Virus record (IMG/VR): IMGVR_UViG_3300042691_016661
Span: 1-42,935 of that record
Length of the DNA: 42,935 bases
Direction: 5' to 3' (one strand)
From: a virus
In this document: positions 1 through 5,205 of the stretch, in pieces
Numbering within the stretch: position 1 is the stretch's first letter
How the letters are laid out: each line of letters begins with the position of its first letter
The notes under the pieces: model-generated
Databases searched by the model: none
Seen by the model: the letters and a program-made list of their open reading frames with translations, nothing else
Told to the model about the DNA's origin: nothing
Made by a program: the position numbers and the translations under genes

Positions 1-28
1 CGGCCACGGCATCACTGTTCGTTGTCAT
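1..28 (-). CDS. 5' end of a 171-aa accessory gene that continues at 42935
   Basis: The start codon ATG is at 28-26, preceded on the minus strand by AGGAGCAACG, a good ribosome binding site. Nine codons and one base lie here. If position 1 is joined to 42935, the frame continues without a stop to 42448, giving a 171-aa protein. The seamless join is the main evidence that the window is a closed circle. The start overlaps the 3' end of the gene at 12-389. See the entry at 42448-42935 for the rest of the protein. Confidence 0.75.
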
Positions 29-54
29 CGTTGCTCCTCGCGGCCGTGTCCGGC
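1..54. repeat. Leader repeat, copy 1 (partner at 1801-1857)
   Basis: This stretch carries, on the minus strand, GACACGGC, then AGGAGCAACGATGA and AACGAACAG. The same order of blocks is found at 1801-1857 with small differences. Both copies contain a ribosome binding site and start codon, so two unrelated genes (the 171-aa gene here and the 87-aa zinc-ribbon gene at 1831) begin from nearly the same leader. The upstream genes that run into each copy therefore share a related C-terminal tail (PDTAxRSND). The repeat is seen directly. Its role as a recombination or translation module is inference. Confidence 0.7.
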
Positions 55-389
55 AGCTTAGCTCGAACGTTAGGCCACGAATCCGCCACCGTGGCGTCGG
101 CCAGTGCAAGCAACATGCGCTTCTCGGTGGGCCGCTCGTCGCCTGGGTACTGCGGCATGTCTGGCAAGTGCAGCAGGCGCACCAAGCCCCGCATGGACTC
201 AGCAATACGGGTTCTCTCCGCCTTCACCTTGGCATCTACCCACGCAGCGATGTGGTCGCCGGTCAATTCGTCGGCGCCCCACCATGCACGGCCGCCGTCA
301 TCAAACCAAAGCGGCGCAGCGCCTTTTGTGGCGTCGTGGCCTAACCCCTCGCTCAAGCCGAGCACTGCCGGCGTACTTTCTGTGGTCAT
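12..389 (-). CDS. Accessory protein of unknown function, 125 aa
   Basis: I do not recognise the family. The ATG at 389 follows AGGAG with a 5-base gap. The protein is acidic and soluble, with a Trp/Gly-rich block (PLWFDDGGRAWWG, about residues 27-39) and a helical middle. Its start lies in the loop of the attC-like site at 339-434, so about the first 17 codons are attC sequence. Its last codons read through the half-site at 55-75 and the leader of the next gene, ending at TGA inside that gene. The original cassette gene may have ended near the GCCTAAC at 75-69 and been extended. It belongs to the minus-strand cassette operon. Confidence 0.7.
   Translation of the reverse strand: MTTESTPAVLGLSEGLGHDATKGAAPLWFDDGGRAWWGADELTGDHIAAWVDAKVKAERTRIAESMRGLVRLLHLPDMPQYPGDERPTEKRMLLALADATVADSWPNVRAKLPDTAARSNDDNEQ
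55..75 (+). other. attC-like half-site (L' and R' boxes only)
   Basis: Plus strand reads GCTTAGCTCGAAC followed by the core GTTAGGC (69-75), nearly identical to the right half of the full site ending at 434. No inverse core or L'' box is visible upstream; the leader repeat occupies that place. This looks like the surviving right half of an attC whose left half was replaced by the leader repeat. It lies inside the coding end of the 12-389 gene. Confidence 0.6.
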
Positions 390-434
390 TTCAACTCCTG
401 TGCCGGCAGTGCCGGCTTAGCTCGAACGTTAGGC
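339..434 (+). other. Integron attC-like recombination site, 96 bp
   Basis: Seen directly: inverse core GCCTAAC (339-345), L'' AAGCCG (355-360), one unpaired A (361), an 11-bp arm (362-372), a loop, the complementary arm (402-412), L' CGGCTT (413-418) and core GTTAGGC (428-434). The stem pairs perfectly apart from A361, which matches the extrahelical base of classical attC sites such as those of aadA cassettes. The variable loop holds the ribosome binding site and ATG of the 12-389 gene, and the core holds the TAA stop of the 429-722 gene. attC polarity is plus; both flanking genes are minus. Confidence 0.85.
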
Positions 435-722
435 ATCAACAACACCGCGCGCCACCATCTCATCGGGCAATGCGCGAATGCGGTCGCTCAGGGCCTGCAG
501 GTACTCGTGCGGGTTCTCCGGCCTGAAGACCATCAGGCGCCCGTCTTCCATCTTCACGGCAGACGGGTACATGCACGAATGAATGGCGGTCAGCAGATTC
601 ACAGCGCTTTCAACGCGGACGCGTGCTTGGTCCCGCTCGGCGCGCAACACCCGGTTTTCGCGCTGTAGCTGCTCAATCTGGTGGCCTGCGCGCATCAGCG
701 CGGCATCTAGTTCTTCGTCCAT
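429..722 (-). CDS. Accessory coiled-coil protein of unknown function, 97 aa
   Basis: The ATG at 722 follows AGGAGCAACG, the same leader motif used by other genes of this region. Residues 10-45 (HQIEQLQRENRVLRAERDQA) form a predicted coiled coil. The second half (HEYLQALSDRIRALPDEMVA) is helical. The coiled-coil start is common in small phage accessory proteins, but I recognise no family. The TAA stop (431-429) is formed by the GCCTAAC core of the attC-like site at 339-434, and the gene starts just beyond the site at 743-796, so it fills one cassette unit exactly. Confidence 0.75.
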   Translation of the reverse strand: MDEELDAALMRAGHQIEQLQRENRVLRAERDQARVRVESAVNLLTAIHSCMYPSAVKMEDGRLMVFRPENPHEYLQALSDRIRALPDEMVARGVVDA

Positions 723-742
723 CGTTGCTCCTATCGGTTGAT

Positions 743-796
743 GCCTAACTGCCGCTCAAGCCGACCCCTTCGGGGCGGCTTAGCTTTTCGTTAGGG
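743..796 (+). other. Integron attC-like recombination site, 54 bp
   Basis: A compact, textbook-like site. Inverse core GCCTAAC (743-749), L'' AAGCCG (758-763), unpaired A764, CCCC (765-768), loop TTC, GGGG (772-775), L' CGGCTT (776-781) and core GTTAGGG (790-796). The length and the position of the unpaired A match the short attC sites of proteobacterial mobile integrons. The core supplies the TAA stop (793-791) of the 60-aa gene, and the site lies 21 bases upstream of the 722 start. The fold is very likely; activity with an integron integrase is untested. Confidence 0.88.
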
Positions 797-973
797 CGCA
801 CGCGGCGGGCGCAGTTTGTGCGCCTTCAGCAGTGCGGCTTCGATCAACTCCGCGGGCGTCTCGGGCTGCTCGGCTATCCACTGCACCAGCCACTCGGGTA
901 AGCGCAGCGGCACGTTTACCCGGCGCAGGCCGGGCGGTGCTGGCGGGCGTCCGCCTTTGTTCTTGTCGGTCAT
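791..973 (-). CDS. Small ribbon-helix-helix-like protein, 60 aa
   Basis: The ATG at 973 follows GGGAGCGAACG and overlaps the stop of the preceding gene (ATGA). The protein has a basic Gly/Pro N-terminus (KNKGGRPPAPPGLRRVNV), then LRLPEWLVQWI and a helix ETPAELIEAALLKAH. A short strand followed by two helices suggests a ribbon-helix-helix DNA-binding fold; this is inference from the pattern. It is the last of three overlapping genes in the cassette unit between the attC-like sites at 743-796 and 1480-1566. Its stop codon is formed by the attC core. Confidence 0.65.
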   Translation of the reverse strand: MTDKNKGGRPPAPPGLRRVNVPLRLPEWLVQWIAEQPETPAELIEAALLKAHKLRPPRAP

Positions 974-1185
974 CGTTCGCTCCCGAGCGTTGCGCTGCTG
1001 ATCCACTCGTGAGGCATCAGCTCGCGCACAACCTCTCGGCGGCGCCACAGCAGCAGCCCCCGCAAACGCCATTCGGTCCACTGCTCAATGTTCACGCCCT
1101 GGTCTTCGCAATACCCGCTGCCTGGCGGGCATGCGCGCGAGTAGCGGCGCCACTCGCAGCGCATGAGGCGCTGCGTCTTGGTCAC
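970..1185 (-). CDS. Small Arg/Trp-rich protein of unknown function, 71 aa
   Basis: GTG at 1185 overlaps the stop of the upstream gene (GTGA), and its own stop overlaps the next ATG (ATGA). The sequence starts VTKTQRLMRCEWRR, has two cysteines (CPPGSGYC) near residues 18-25, then WTEWRLRGLLLWRRREVVREL. It is basic, with no recognisable family. Translational coupling on both sides supports a real gene. It belongs to the three-gene unit driven by the promoter at 1406-1433. Confidence 0.6.
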   Translation of the reverse strand: MTKTQRLMRCEWRRYSRACPPGSGYCEDQGVNIEQWTEWRLRGLLLWRRREVVRELMPHEWISSATLGSER

Positions 1186-1370
1186 TTCACGCGCTCCAGG
1201 TAGGCGGCGCTCACGCGCTCCGTGACGTACTGGCCGCGCTTCGGGCCGAGGCCGTCGTAGCTCACCCACACGCCGTTGCGGGTCACGCGCTGCACGATGG
1301 CGCGCTGGGCGGCGCCGTAGCGCACAACATCGCCGTACTTCAGGGTCTTGGTTTCTGCGGTGGTCATCAT
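1182..1370 (-). CDS. Small SH3-like protein of unknown function, 62 aa
   Basis: ATG at 1370 (a second ATG follows at 1367) preceded by GGAG with a 6-base gap. The pattern KYGDVVRYG, RAIVQRV, VWVSYDGLGPKRGQYV resembles the short beta-strands of an SH3-like or KOW-like barrel, as in many phage gene-cassette proteins. This is inference from the strand pattern. It is the first gene after the promoter/operator at 1403-1433 and is coupled to the 71-aa gene. Confidence 0.68.
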   Translation of the reverse strand: MMTTAETKTLKYGDVVRYGAAQRAIVQRVTRNGVWVSYDGLGPKRGQYVTERVSAAYLERVK

Positions 1371-1402
1371 GTTTGGCTCCGGGCTGCTGTGTCGCGATGG
1401 GT

Positions 1403-1421
1403 GTTACTGTAGCGCAGTAAC
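1403..1421. promoter_or_regulatory. Perfect inverted repeat, probable operator
   Basis: GTTACTG (1403-1409) and CAGTAAC (1415-1421) are perfect arms with a 5-base spacer. The repeat covers the -10 box of the minus-strand promoter at 1406-1433. GTAAC recurs near 1444. GGTAAC and GTTACC half-sites also flank the repressor start at 5161-5190, so the phage repressor could bind here; that link is inference. Confidence 0.6.
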
Positions 1422-1433
1422 CGCCAGCGTCAA
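1406..1433 (-). promoter_or_regulatory. Sigma70-like promoter of the cassette operon
   Basis: On the minus strand, -35 TTGACG (1433-1428) and -10 TACAGT (1411-1406) are separated by 16 bases. The predicted start is near 1399, about 30 bases before the ATG at 1370. It could transcribe 1370 to 791 and, if the attC folds do not terminate, the genes onward through the origin to 41594. Confidence 0.65.
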
Positions 1434-1479
1434 CAACTATTTTGTAACACGCAAACATGGTCACGCTTTGGCACCAGCG

Positions 1480-1566
1480 CTCTAACACTTCGCACAAGCT
1501 GACCGCGGGTGGCGGTGCAGCGCTCTGGCCACGCACAAGCGCGGCAGCTTTCCTCAATCGTTAGGC
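1480..1566 (+). other. Integron attC-like recombination site, 87 bp
   Basis: L'' AAGCTG (1496-1501), unpaired A1502, CCGCG (1503-1507), a 32-base variable segment, CGCGG (1540-1544), L' CAGCTT (1545-1550), and core GTTAGGC (1560-1566). The inverse core is CTCTAAC (1480-1486): its TAAC matches but the first base departs from the RYYYAAC consensus. The same A is unpaired as in the other two full sites, although the L box sequences differ. This is co-variation, and argues that the fold, not a simple repeat, is conserved. The site ends two bases before the stop of the 1568-1831 gene. Confidence 0.78.
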
Positions 1567-1567
1567 A

Positions 1568-1831
1568 TCAGTATTCGCAGTCCACCTCAAACTCGGCATC
1601 GCAGTTCGGGCACTGAACCTCCATGCCAGTCGTGCGCGGCGTGCCGTGTTCGCATGCCTGCATGCTCTGCCTGCCGTCCCAAAAGTCGGGGTAGCGCAGC
1701 AGGTCCACGTATTTGCCGCAGGCTGGACAGTGGCAGGTAAGCTCAAGGCTCCATGTCGCGCGCACCGCGCCCTGATGCCTAACTGTCGGTTCAACCGGAC
1801 CCGCCACGGCGGGCTGCTTCTGTTCGTTCAT
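1568..1831 (-). CDS. Double zinc-ribbon protein, 87 aa
   Basis: ATG at 1831 follows AGGAGCAACG. Two Cys pairs are visible: CHCPACGKY (about residues 33-41) and CPNCDAEFEVDC (about 75-86), with one more Cys-His pair (ACEHG) between, as in rubredoxin-like or zinc-ribbon proteins. The first 16 or so residues (MNEQKQPAVAGPVEPT then VRHQ) are encoded by the degenerate attC-like site at 1777-1832, so the ancestral start may lie further in. Function unknown; nucleic-acid or metal binding is likely. It occupies one cassette-sized unit. Confidence 0.7.
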   Translation of the reverse strand: MNEQKQPAVAGPVEPTVRHQGAVRATWSLELTCHCPACGKYVDLLRYPDFWDGRQSMQACEHGTPRTTGMEVQCPNCDAEFEVDCEY

Positions 1832-1832
1832 C
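1777..1832 (+). other. Degenerate attC-like site, 56 bp
   Basis: Inverse core GCCTAAC (1777-1783), AACCGG (1793-1798), unpaired A1799, CCCGCC (1800-1805), loop AC, GGCGGG (1808-1813), CTGCTT (1814-1819). The outer arms pair with one mismatch and one wobble. The right core is eroded (GTTCATC instead of GTTRRRY). The right part overlaps leader repeat copy 2, including the ATG at 1831, and the site contains the stop of the 1791-2123 gene. It marks the inner boundary of the cassette-like region. Confidence 0.55.
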
Positions 1833-2123
1833 GTTGCTCCTGTGCGCCGTGTCGGGCGCGGTTAACCTGGCGTCAAACCGGCCGATCATCCGCGCCAGTT
1901 CCGGCCCGATGCGGTACGTCAGCGGCCCGCCGCGCAGCCCCGAGGTGCGGACGGCGTCCAGCAGCCCGACCTTGCGGAGACTGAAGATCGACCCACGGGC
2001 GGTCTGGATGGGAACGTCGAACTTCACCAACACGTCGCTGATTGTCAGCTCGTCGTCGGGGTTGGCTGCGAAGTAGGCCACCAGCCGGTCGCGCAAGGTG
2101 ATGGCGTGCCCGCGCATCCTCAT
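1791..2123 (-). CDS. Predicted winged-helix DNA-binding protein, 110 aa
   Basis: ATG at 2123 overlaps the stop of the preceding small gene by one base. Residues 8-80 (LRDRLVAYFAANPDDELTI, SDVLVKFDVPIQTARGSIF, LRKVGLLDAV, LTYRIG) follow a winged-helix pattern: helix, short acidic turn, recognition helix, then a beta wing. The family is not named with certainty. The C-terminal tail (PDTAHRSNDERTEAARRG) is encoded by leader repeat copy 2 and the attC-like site and parallels the tail of the 12-389 protein. A gene regulator of the adjacent early region is plausible. Confidence 0.65.
   Translation of the reverse strand: MRMRGHAITLRDRLVAYFAANPDDELTISDVLVKFDVPIQTARGSIFSLRKVGLLDAVRTSGLRGGPLTYRIGPELARMIGRFDARLTAPDTAHRSNDERTEAARRGGSG
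1801..1857. repeat. Leader repeat, copy 2 (partner at 1-54)
   Basis: Carries the same blocks as 1-54: a CGCCACGGC-like start, CTGTTCGTT, CATCGTTGCTCCT and GCCGTGTC. It overlaps the start of the 87-aa gene and the 3' end of the 110-aa gene, exactly as copy 1 overlaps the 171-aa and 125-aa genes. Confidence 0.7.
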
Positions 2124-2230
2124 CACCACCACCCCGCCAGCAGCGTCGCCACGGCCCAGCAAGCGACCACCAGCGCCAGCGACAGGATCGACCTGGACCA
2201 GCCGGCCAGGAGCTTGTCGACCGGCTTCAC
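2123..2230 (-). CDS. Small single-span membrane protein, 35 aa
   Basis: GTG at 2230 overlaps the upstream stop (GTGA), and the stop TGA shares its A with the next ATG. The product has a short basic head (VKPVDKLLAGWSRS) followed by one hydrophobic span (ILSLALVVACWAVATLLAGWW). No family is recognised. Tight coupling on both sides and a clean membrane segment support a real gene. Confidence 0.6.
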   Translation of the reverse strand: MKPVDKLLAGWSRSILSLALVVACWAVATLLAGWW

Positions 2231-2466
2231 AGGACACCCCCATCGGGCTGCTGTGGTGTGTGCTGATACAGCAGCGGCGATGCGCAGACGTAGCCCGGCC
2301 TTTCTGCCAGCGTTTCGCTGGCGGCCAGGGCTTTGGCGAAGCGCTCCAGAGCCTGAATGCTGAACTCAAAAACCTCGCGGCGCCGGTTCTGAATGCCGAC
2401 CTCCGGCTCGGTGACCGTGAACGCGCCGCTCTTGCGAGCCAGGGCCACGAGTTCGTTGCGCGTCAT
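2227..2466 (-). CDS. Small phage protein of unknown function, 79 aa
   Basis: ATG at 2466 overlaps the stop of the HTH gene (ATGA). The N-terminus MTRNELVALARKSGAF and the helix FSIQALERFAKALAASE resemble short early phage proteins common next to recombination genes, but no function is known to me. Two residues upstream of the C-terminal PLLYQHTPQQ are Cys-Ala. It sits in the minus operon with recT and the exonuclease. Confidence 0.68.
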   Translation of the reverse strand: MTRNELVALARKSGAFTVTEPEVGIQNRRREVFEFSIQALERFAKALAASETLAERPGYVCASPLLYQHTPQQPDGGVL

Positions 2467-2672
2467 GGCTTGCCTTTCGCGGTCGGCTGCTGCTGTCCGA
2501 CCGACAGAAACCGGTCGATGTCGGCCCGGCGGTAGCGCACGGGCGAGCGAATGCCTTCGCCGAGCTTGGTCCATGGCGGGCCCTGACGCTTGGCGCGCCA
2601 GGCTTCGAGGGTATCTGTGGAGACGCGCAGCAGGGCTGCCGCCTCCTTGGGGGTGAGGAGGTCGGTGCTCAT
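2463..2672 (-). CDS. Helix-turn-helix (excisionase/MerR-like) protein, 69 aa
   Basis: ATG at 2672, just after the RecT stop. The motif LLTPKEAAALLRVSTDTLEA is the helix-turn-helix start of HTH_17/excisionase-type proteins, followed by a wing (IRSPVRYRRADIDRFL). Such proteins bend DNA at attachment sites or act as small repressors. Because only a relic of the integrase is left (41472-41593), an excisionase role would be obsolete; a regulatory role fits as well. Confidence 0.8.
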   Translation of the reverse strand: MSTDLLTPKEAAALLRVSTDTLEAWRAKRQGPPWTKLGEGIRSPVRYRRADIDRFLSVGQQQPTAKGKP

Positions 2673-2674
2673 GG

Positions 2675-3505
2675 TCAGATCGGGCTGTCGTCGTCGGTGG
2701 CGGGCGGGCCGGGCGGCATGTCGATCACGCCATCGTCGTCGGCCGGCGCGGGGGGCGGCGCCTGCTCGGCGACTTTGGCCAGGCGCGACGGGCGGCGGGG
2801 CGTGTCGGCCGGCGGCGGATCCGCGGGCGGCTGGGCGGGCGCGGCGGGCTGCTCCGGCGGCATGAACAGTTCGTCGTCCTCGTGCACCACGCCGTCGAGG
2901 TCGGTGCTCAGTGGCAGGCGCTTGGCCAGGCGGCGGATCGCGGTCTTGCGGGCCATCTCGTCCCACCAGGTTGACCAAGGGCCGGCGTTCCTCGAGCGGC
3001 TGACCGCGCGCACCTGCTCGACCTGCTTCTTGCTCAGGATCTCGACGTATGCGGCGCCGTCTTTCATCTTCGCGACCGCGTACACCCCGACGACCTCGCC
3101 ACGATCGCCGAACCAGTCCGGCTCGTGCTGTGGCACCAAGTCGATGCCGGGCCTGTAGGTGAACTTGTCGGCCTTGTAGACGATCTGCGCGTCGATGCTG
3201 GCAAGTTCGCCGCTGTTGCGGACCAGCTTCAGAATCCCGCCGAGCATCGGCATGAAGCTGCACTTGCCGCCGAAGGTCACGATCGCGCCCTCTCGCCCGT
3301 CCGGCAGCAGGCCCATCTGCGCGGCGCGCGTGGCGGCTGCGAACAGCGTGCGGCGGTCGGCTTCCATCAGGTCCGGGTTGGTCTGCACGGCGGTGAGCGT
3401 GGTGCGGACGAAGCGCTCGACCGGAATGTGCGCGGGCAGCGCGGCCTTGAACTGGGGCGCCATCTTCTCGACGGCGGTGCGGACTTCTACGAGTGCGGTG
3501 CTCAT
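2675..3505 (-). CDS. recT: RecT-family single-strand annealing protein, 276 aa
   Basis: Binds and anneals single-stranded DNA during phage recombination, partnering with the exonuclease encoded just upstream. The RecT core covers about residues 1-200: FVRTTLTAVQTNPDLMEADR, FAAATRAAQMGLLPDGREGA, and then IVTFGGKCSFMPMLGGILKL, with KTAIRRLAKRLPLS at the core end. The tail (about 205-276) is Pro/Asp-rich and disordered, ending in an acidic DDDSPI, reminiscent of the acidic tips that bind host SSB. ATG at 3505 overlaps the exonuclease stop (ATGA). Confidence 0.93.
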   Translation of the reverse strand: MSTALVEVRTAVEKMAPQFKAALPAHIPVERFVRTTLTAVQTNPDLMEADRRTLFAAATRAAQMGLLPDGREGAIVTFGGKCSFMPMLGGILKLVRNSGELASIDAQIVYKADKFTYRPGIDLVPQHEPDWFGDRGEVVGVYAVAKMKDGAAYVEILSKKQVEQVRAVSRSRNAGPWSTWWDEMARKTAIRRLAKRLPLSTDLDGVVHEDDELFMPPEQPAAPAQPPADPPPADTPRRPSRLAKVAEQAPPPAPADDDGVIDMPPGPPATDDDSPI

Positions 3506-4452
3506 GCTTTGGCTTTCTTTGCGGTGATGCGCAGGTTGCGGTAGCCATTGCGGGCCCCGGTGCAGGTGCCGACCATGTCGGCGGTGATCAGGGTCCCGGG
3601 GTTGTCGGCGACCATGCCGGCGCTGATCGAGAACCCGGGCAGCAGGACCTTCTCGGCGTCGCCGATGGCCTCGAACAGTTGGGCCTTGGCGACCTTGGCT
3701 TCCTCGTCGTATTCGTCGCGCAGCGCGCAGGACGTGCGATAGTCGTTCACCAACGATGCGATCTTCGCATCACCCGAGGCGTCGAGGATCTTGCCCGGAT
3801 CGGCGTAGGAGTTCAGGCGGATCAGCGCGGCTGCGTCCTGCGGCATCACCGGGTCGGGCTCCTCGCCGGCCTCGACGGTGCGCCAGAACTCGGCGATCTT
3901 GGCGCGGATGGCGCGGATCACCTCCTCGTCGCGCTGCCGCTCGATGATCTCGAAGCGGTTGCCGCCGACAAAGGCGCCGATGAACGTGCGCTTGAACCCG
4001 CTCACGCCCATCTGGTGCTGGACCTGCATTTCGATGTGCTCGGGCGCCTCGATGCTGCCGTCGTCTTGCTCGAGCCAGCCGTCGCGGAAGGCCAGATAGT
4101 CGACGTTCTTGATCTCCAAGTGCGCCGGCTCGTCGCCGATGATCGCGAAGTCGAACGACGAACCCATGCGCAGGTCGGCGTCGCGCCAGTAGTCCTTCAT
4201 CGGGGCGATCTTCCAGCCCTTCTCCTCGGCGATGCCGTGCGCGATCGCGGCCTCGAGGCGGATGCCCCAGCGCATGCGCTCGTTGGTCTTGAACTCCGGC
4301 ACCTGGCCGGAGCGCTTGCGGTGCCACAGGTCGAAGTGGGTCACGTAGGGCGACATGCCGAACAAGGCCGCCGACTCGGTGCTGGTCACGTCCTGCGTGC
4401 GCAACTGCAACCAGTGGTCCTGGTCGCGTGGGGTGATGATCATGGCGGGCAA
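3502..4452 (-). CDS. YqaJ-type recombination exonuclease, 316 aa
   Basis: A lambda-exonuclease-like 5'-3' nuclease that makes single strands for RecT. Motifs: WLQLRTQDVTSTESAALFG (substrate-binding start of YqaJ), RMRWGIRLEAAIAHGIAEEKG, SSFDFAIIGDEPAHLEIKNV (the D...ExK nuclease core near residues 105-120) and HIEMQVQHQM. The TTG at 4452 follows AGGAG at a proper distance; an ATG three codons later is the alternative. It is the first gene of the minus recombination operon. Confidence 0.9.
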   Translation of the reverse strand: MPAMIITPRDQDHWLQLRTQDVTSTESAALFGMSPYVTHFDLWHRKRSGQVPEFKTNERMRWGIRLEAAIAHGIAEEKGWKIAPMKDYWRDADLRMGSSFDFAIIGDEPAHLEIKNVDYLAFRDGWLEQDDGSIEAPEHIEMQVQHQMGVSGFKRTFIGAFVGGNRFEIIERQRDEEVIRAIRAKIAEFWRTVEAGEEPDPVMPQDAAALIRLNSYADPGKILDASGDAKIASLVNDYRTSCALRDEYDEEAKVAKAQLFEAIGDAEKVLLPGFSISAGMVADNPGTLITADMVGTCTGARNGYRNLRITAKKAKA

Positions 4453-4495
4453 CGCCGTCTCCTGGTAAGCCGCCGGCCACCCGGCGAACGAGGAG

Positions 4496-4525
4496 AATTC
4501 TGCAGCAGTGTTTATAAAACCGCAA
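4496..4525 (-). promoter_or_regulatory. Possible promoter for the exonuclease-recT operon
   Basis: Minus strand -35 TTGCGG (4525-4520) and -10 AGAATT (4501-4496) with an 18-base spacer. GTGTT...AACAC arms surround an AT-rich centre here. The -35 resembles the TTGCGA/TTGTGA boxes of the late promoters. Weak on sequence alone. Confidence 0.35.
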
Positions 4526-4537
4526 CACCTACAGCAC

Positions 4538-4569
4538 GGGGAAAACCCGCGTTGCTGCCACGCAACGGG
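4538..4569 (-). terminator. Rho-independent-type terminator after the repressor gene
   Basis: Minus strand: CCCGTTGC (4569-4562), six-base loop, GCAACGCGGG (4555-4546) with one bulge, then TTTTCCCC. It starts directly after the repressor stop codon (4572-4570). Confidence 0.6.
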
Positions 4570-5157
4570 CTAAGGCAGGATCATCAGAACAGGAACGGCC
4601 CACTCCAGTTCGACACCGGTCGCGGTGGCCGCCGGCCCGACCAGGTCCCACCGGCCGCGGACGTAGGACCGGTGCGGCGCTGCGATGTAGATCACCCCGT
4701 TGCGCAGCCGGCACCAGGACAGGCGGCCGACCGCCTCGGCCTGGATCCCGCGCGGCGCGCTGGCTTGGCCAAACAGCAGCCAGCCGTGCATGTGCGCCAG
4801 CGGGCCGCCGGCTGTGCGGCACTCGACCGCGGCGATCTCTGCCGGCAGGCCGCCGCCCGGGTGCGCGACGCTGGCGCTGGAGCGCTGCTCCCAGTGGAAC
4901 TCCCCTGCCCCGTCGACGTAGCCCACGATCGGCACGGCCTGGCCGCCGCTGTCGATTCGGACGCCGGCGGCCTGCATCACCTCGTCGGCGGGCACGCCGA
5001 GCAGGCGCGCGATCTCTGCTGCTTCAGTGAGCTTCATCTCGCGCTTGCCCCGCAGCATGAGGCTGACGGCGGCGGCGTCCAGGGCCATCTGGCGGGCCAG
5101 CGCGCGCTGCGACAGACCGCGGTCGGCCAGGCGGTCGCGGAACCATTTCGTATCCAT
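4570..5157 (-). CDS. CI-like phage repressor with a degenerate S24 domain, 195 aa
   Basis: The N-terminal HTH_3 domain (residues 1-60) contains LADRGLSQRALARQMALDAA then AVSLMLRGKREM. The C-terminal half follows the LexA/CI fold (PIVGYVDGAGEFHW, HGWLLFG, VELEWAVPVLMILP). However, where the catalytic serine is expected (usually GDSM or similar) the protein reads TAGGPLAHMHGW, and where the lysine is expected it reads VIYIAAPHR. Autocleavage on SOS therefore looks unlikely. ATG at 5157 has GGGAG eight bases upstream. It is divergent from the Cro-like gene and should maintain lysogeny or immunity. Confidence 0.85.
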   Translation of the reverse strand: MDTKWFRDRLADRGLSQRALARQMALDAAAVSLMLRGKREMKLTEAAEIARLLGVPADEVMQAAGVRIDSGGQAVPIVGYVDGAGEFHWEQRSSASVAHPGGGLPAEIAAVECRTAGGPLAHMHGWLLFGQASAPRGIQAEAVGRLSWCRLRNGVIYIAAPHRSYVRGRWDLVGPAATATGVELEWAVPVLMILP

Positions 5158-5160
5158 GCG

Positions 5161-5190
5161 GGTAACTCCCGGTTTCGTCCGTTTGTTACC
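5161..5190. promoter_or_regulatory. Repressor operator half-sites GGTAAC / GTTACC
   Basis: GGTAAC (5161-5166) and GTTACC (5185-5190) form an inverted pair with an 18-base gap immediately upstream of the repressor start. The predicted -10 of the repressor promoter (TAACAA, 5188-5183 on the minus strand) falls in the second half-site, so binding could give autoregulation. The same half-site occurs at 1403-1421. Confidence 0.5.
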
Positions 5191-5205
5191 GTGCCGGTGA
5201 TCAAT

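Noticed and set aside
22-420. Plus-strand open frames in the cassette region (for example 22-420 and 832-1203)
   Set aside because: They lack ribosome binding sites and gene-like composition, while the minus-strand frames have RBSs, coupled starts and stops. Read as shadows, although their orientation would have matched attC polarity.
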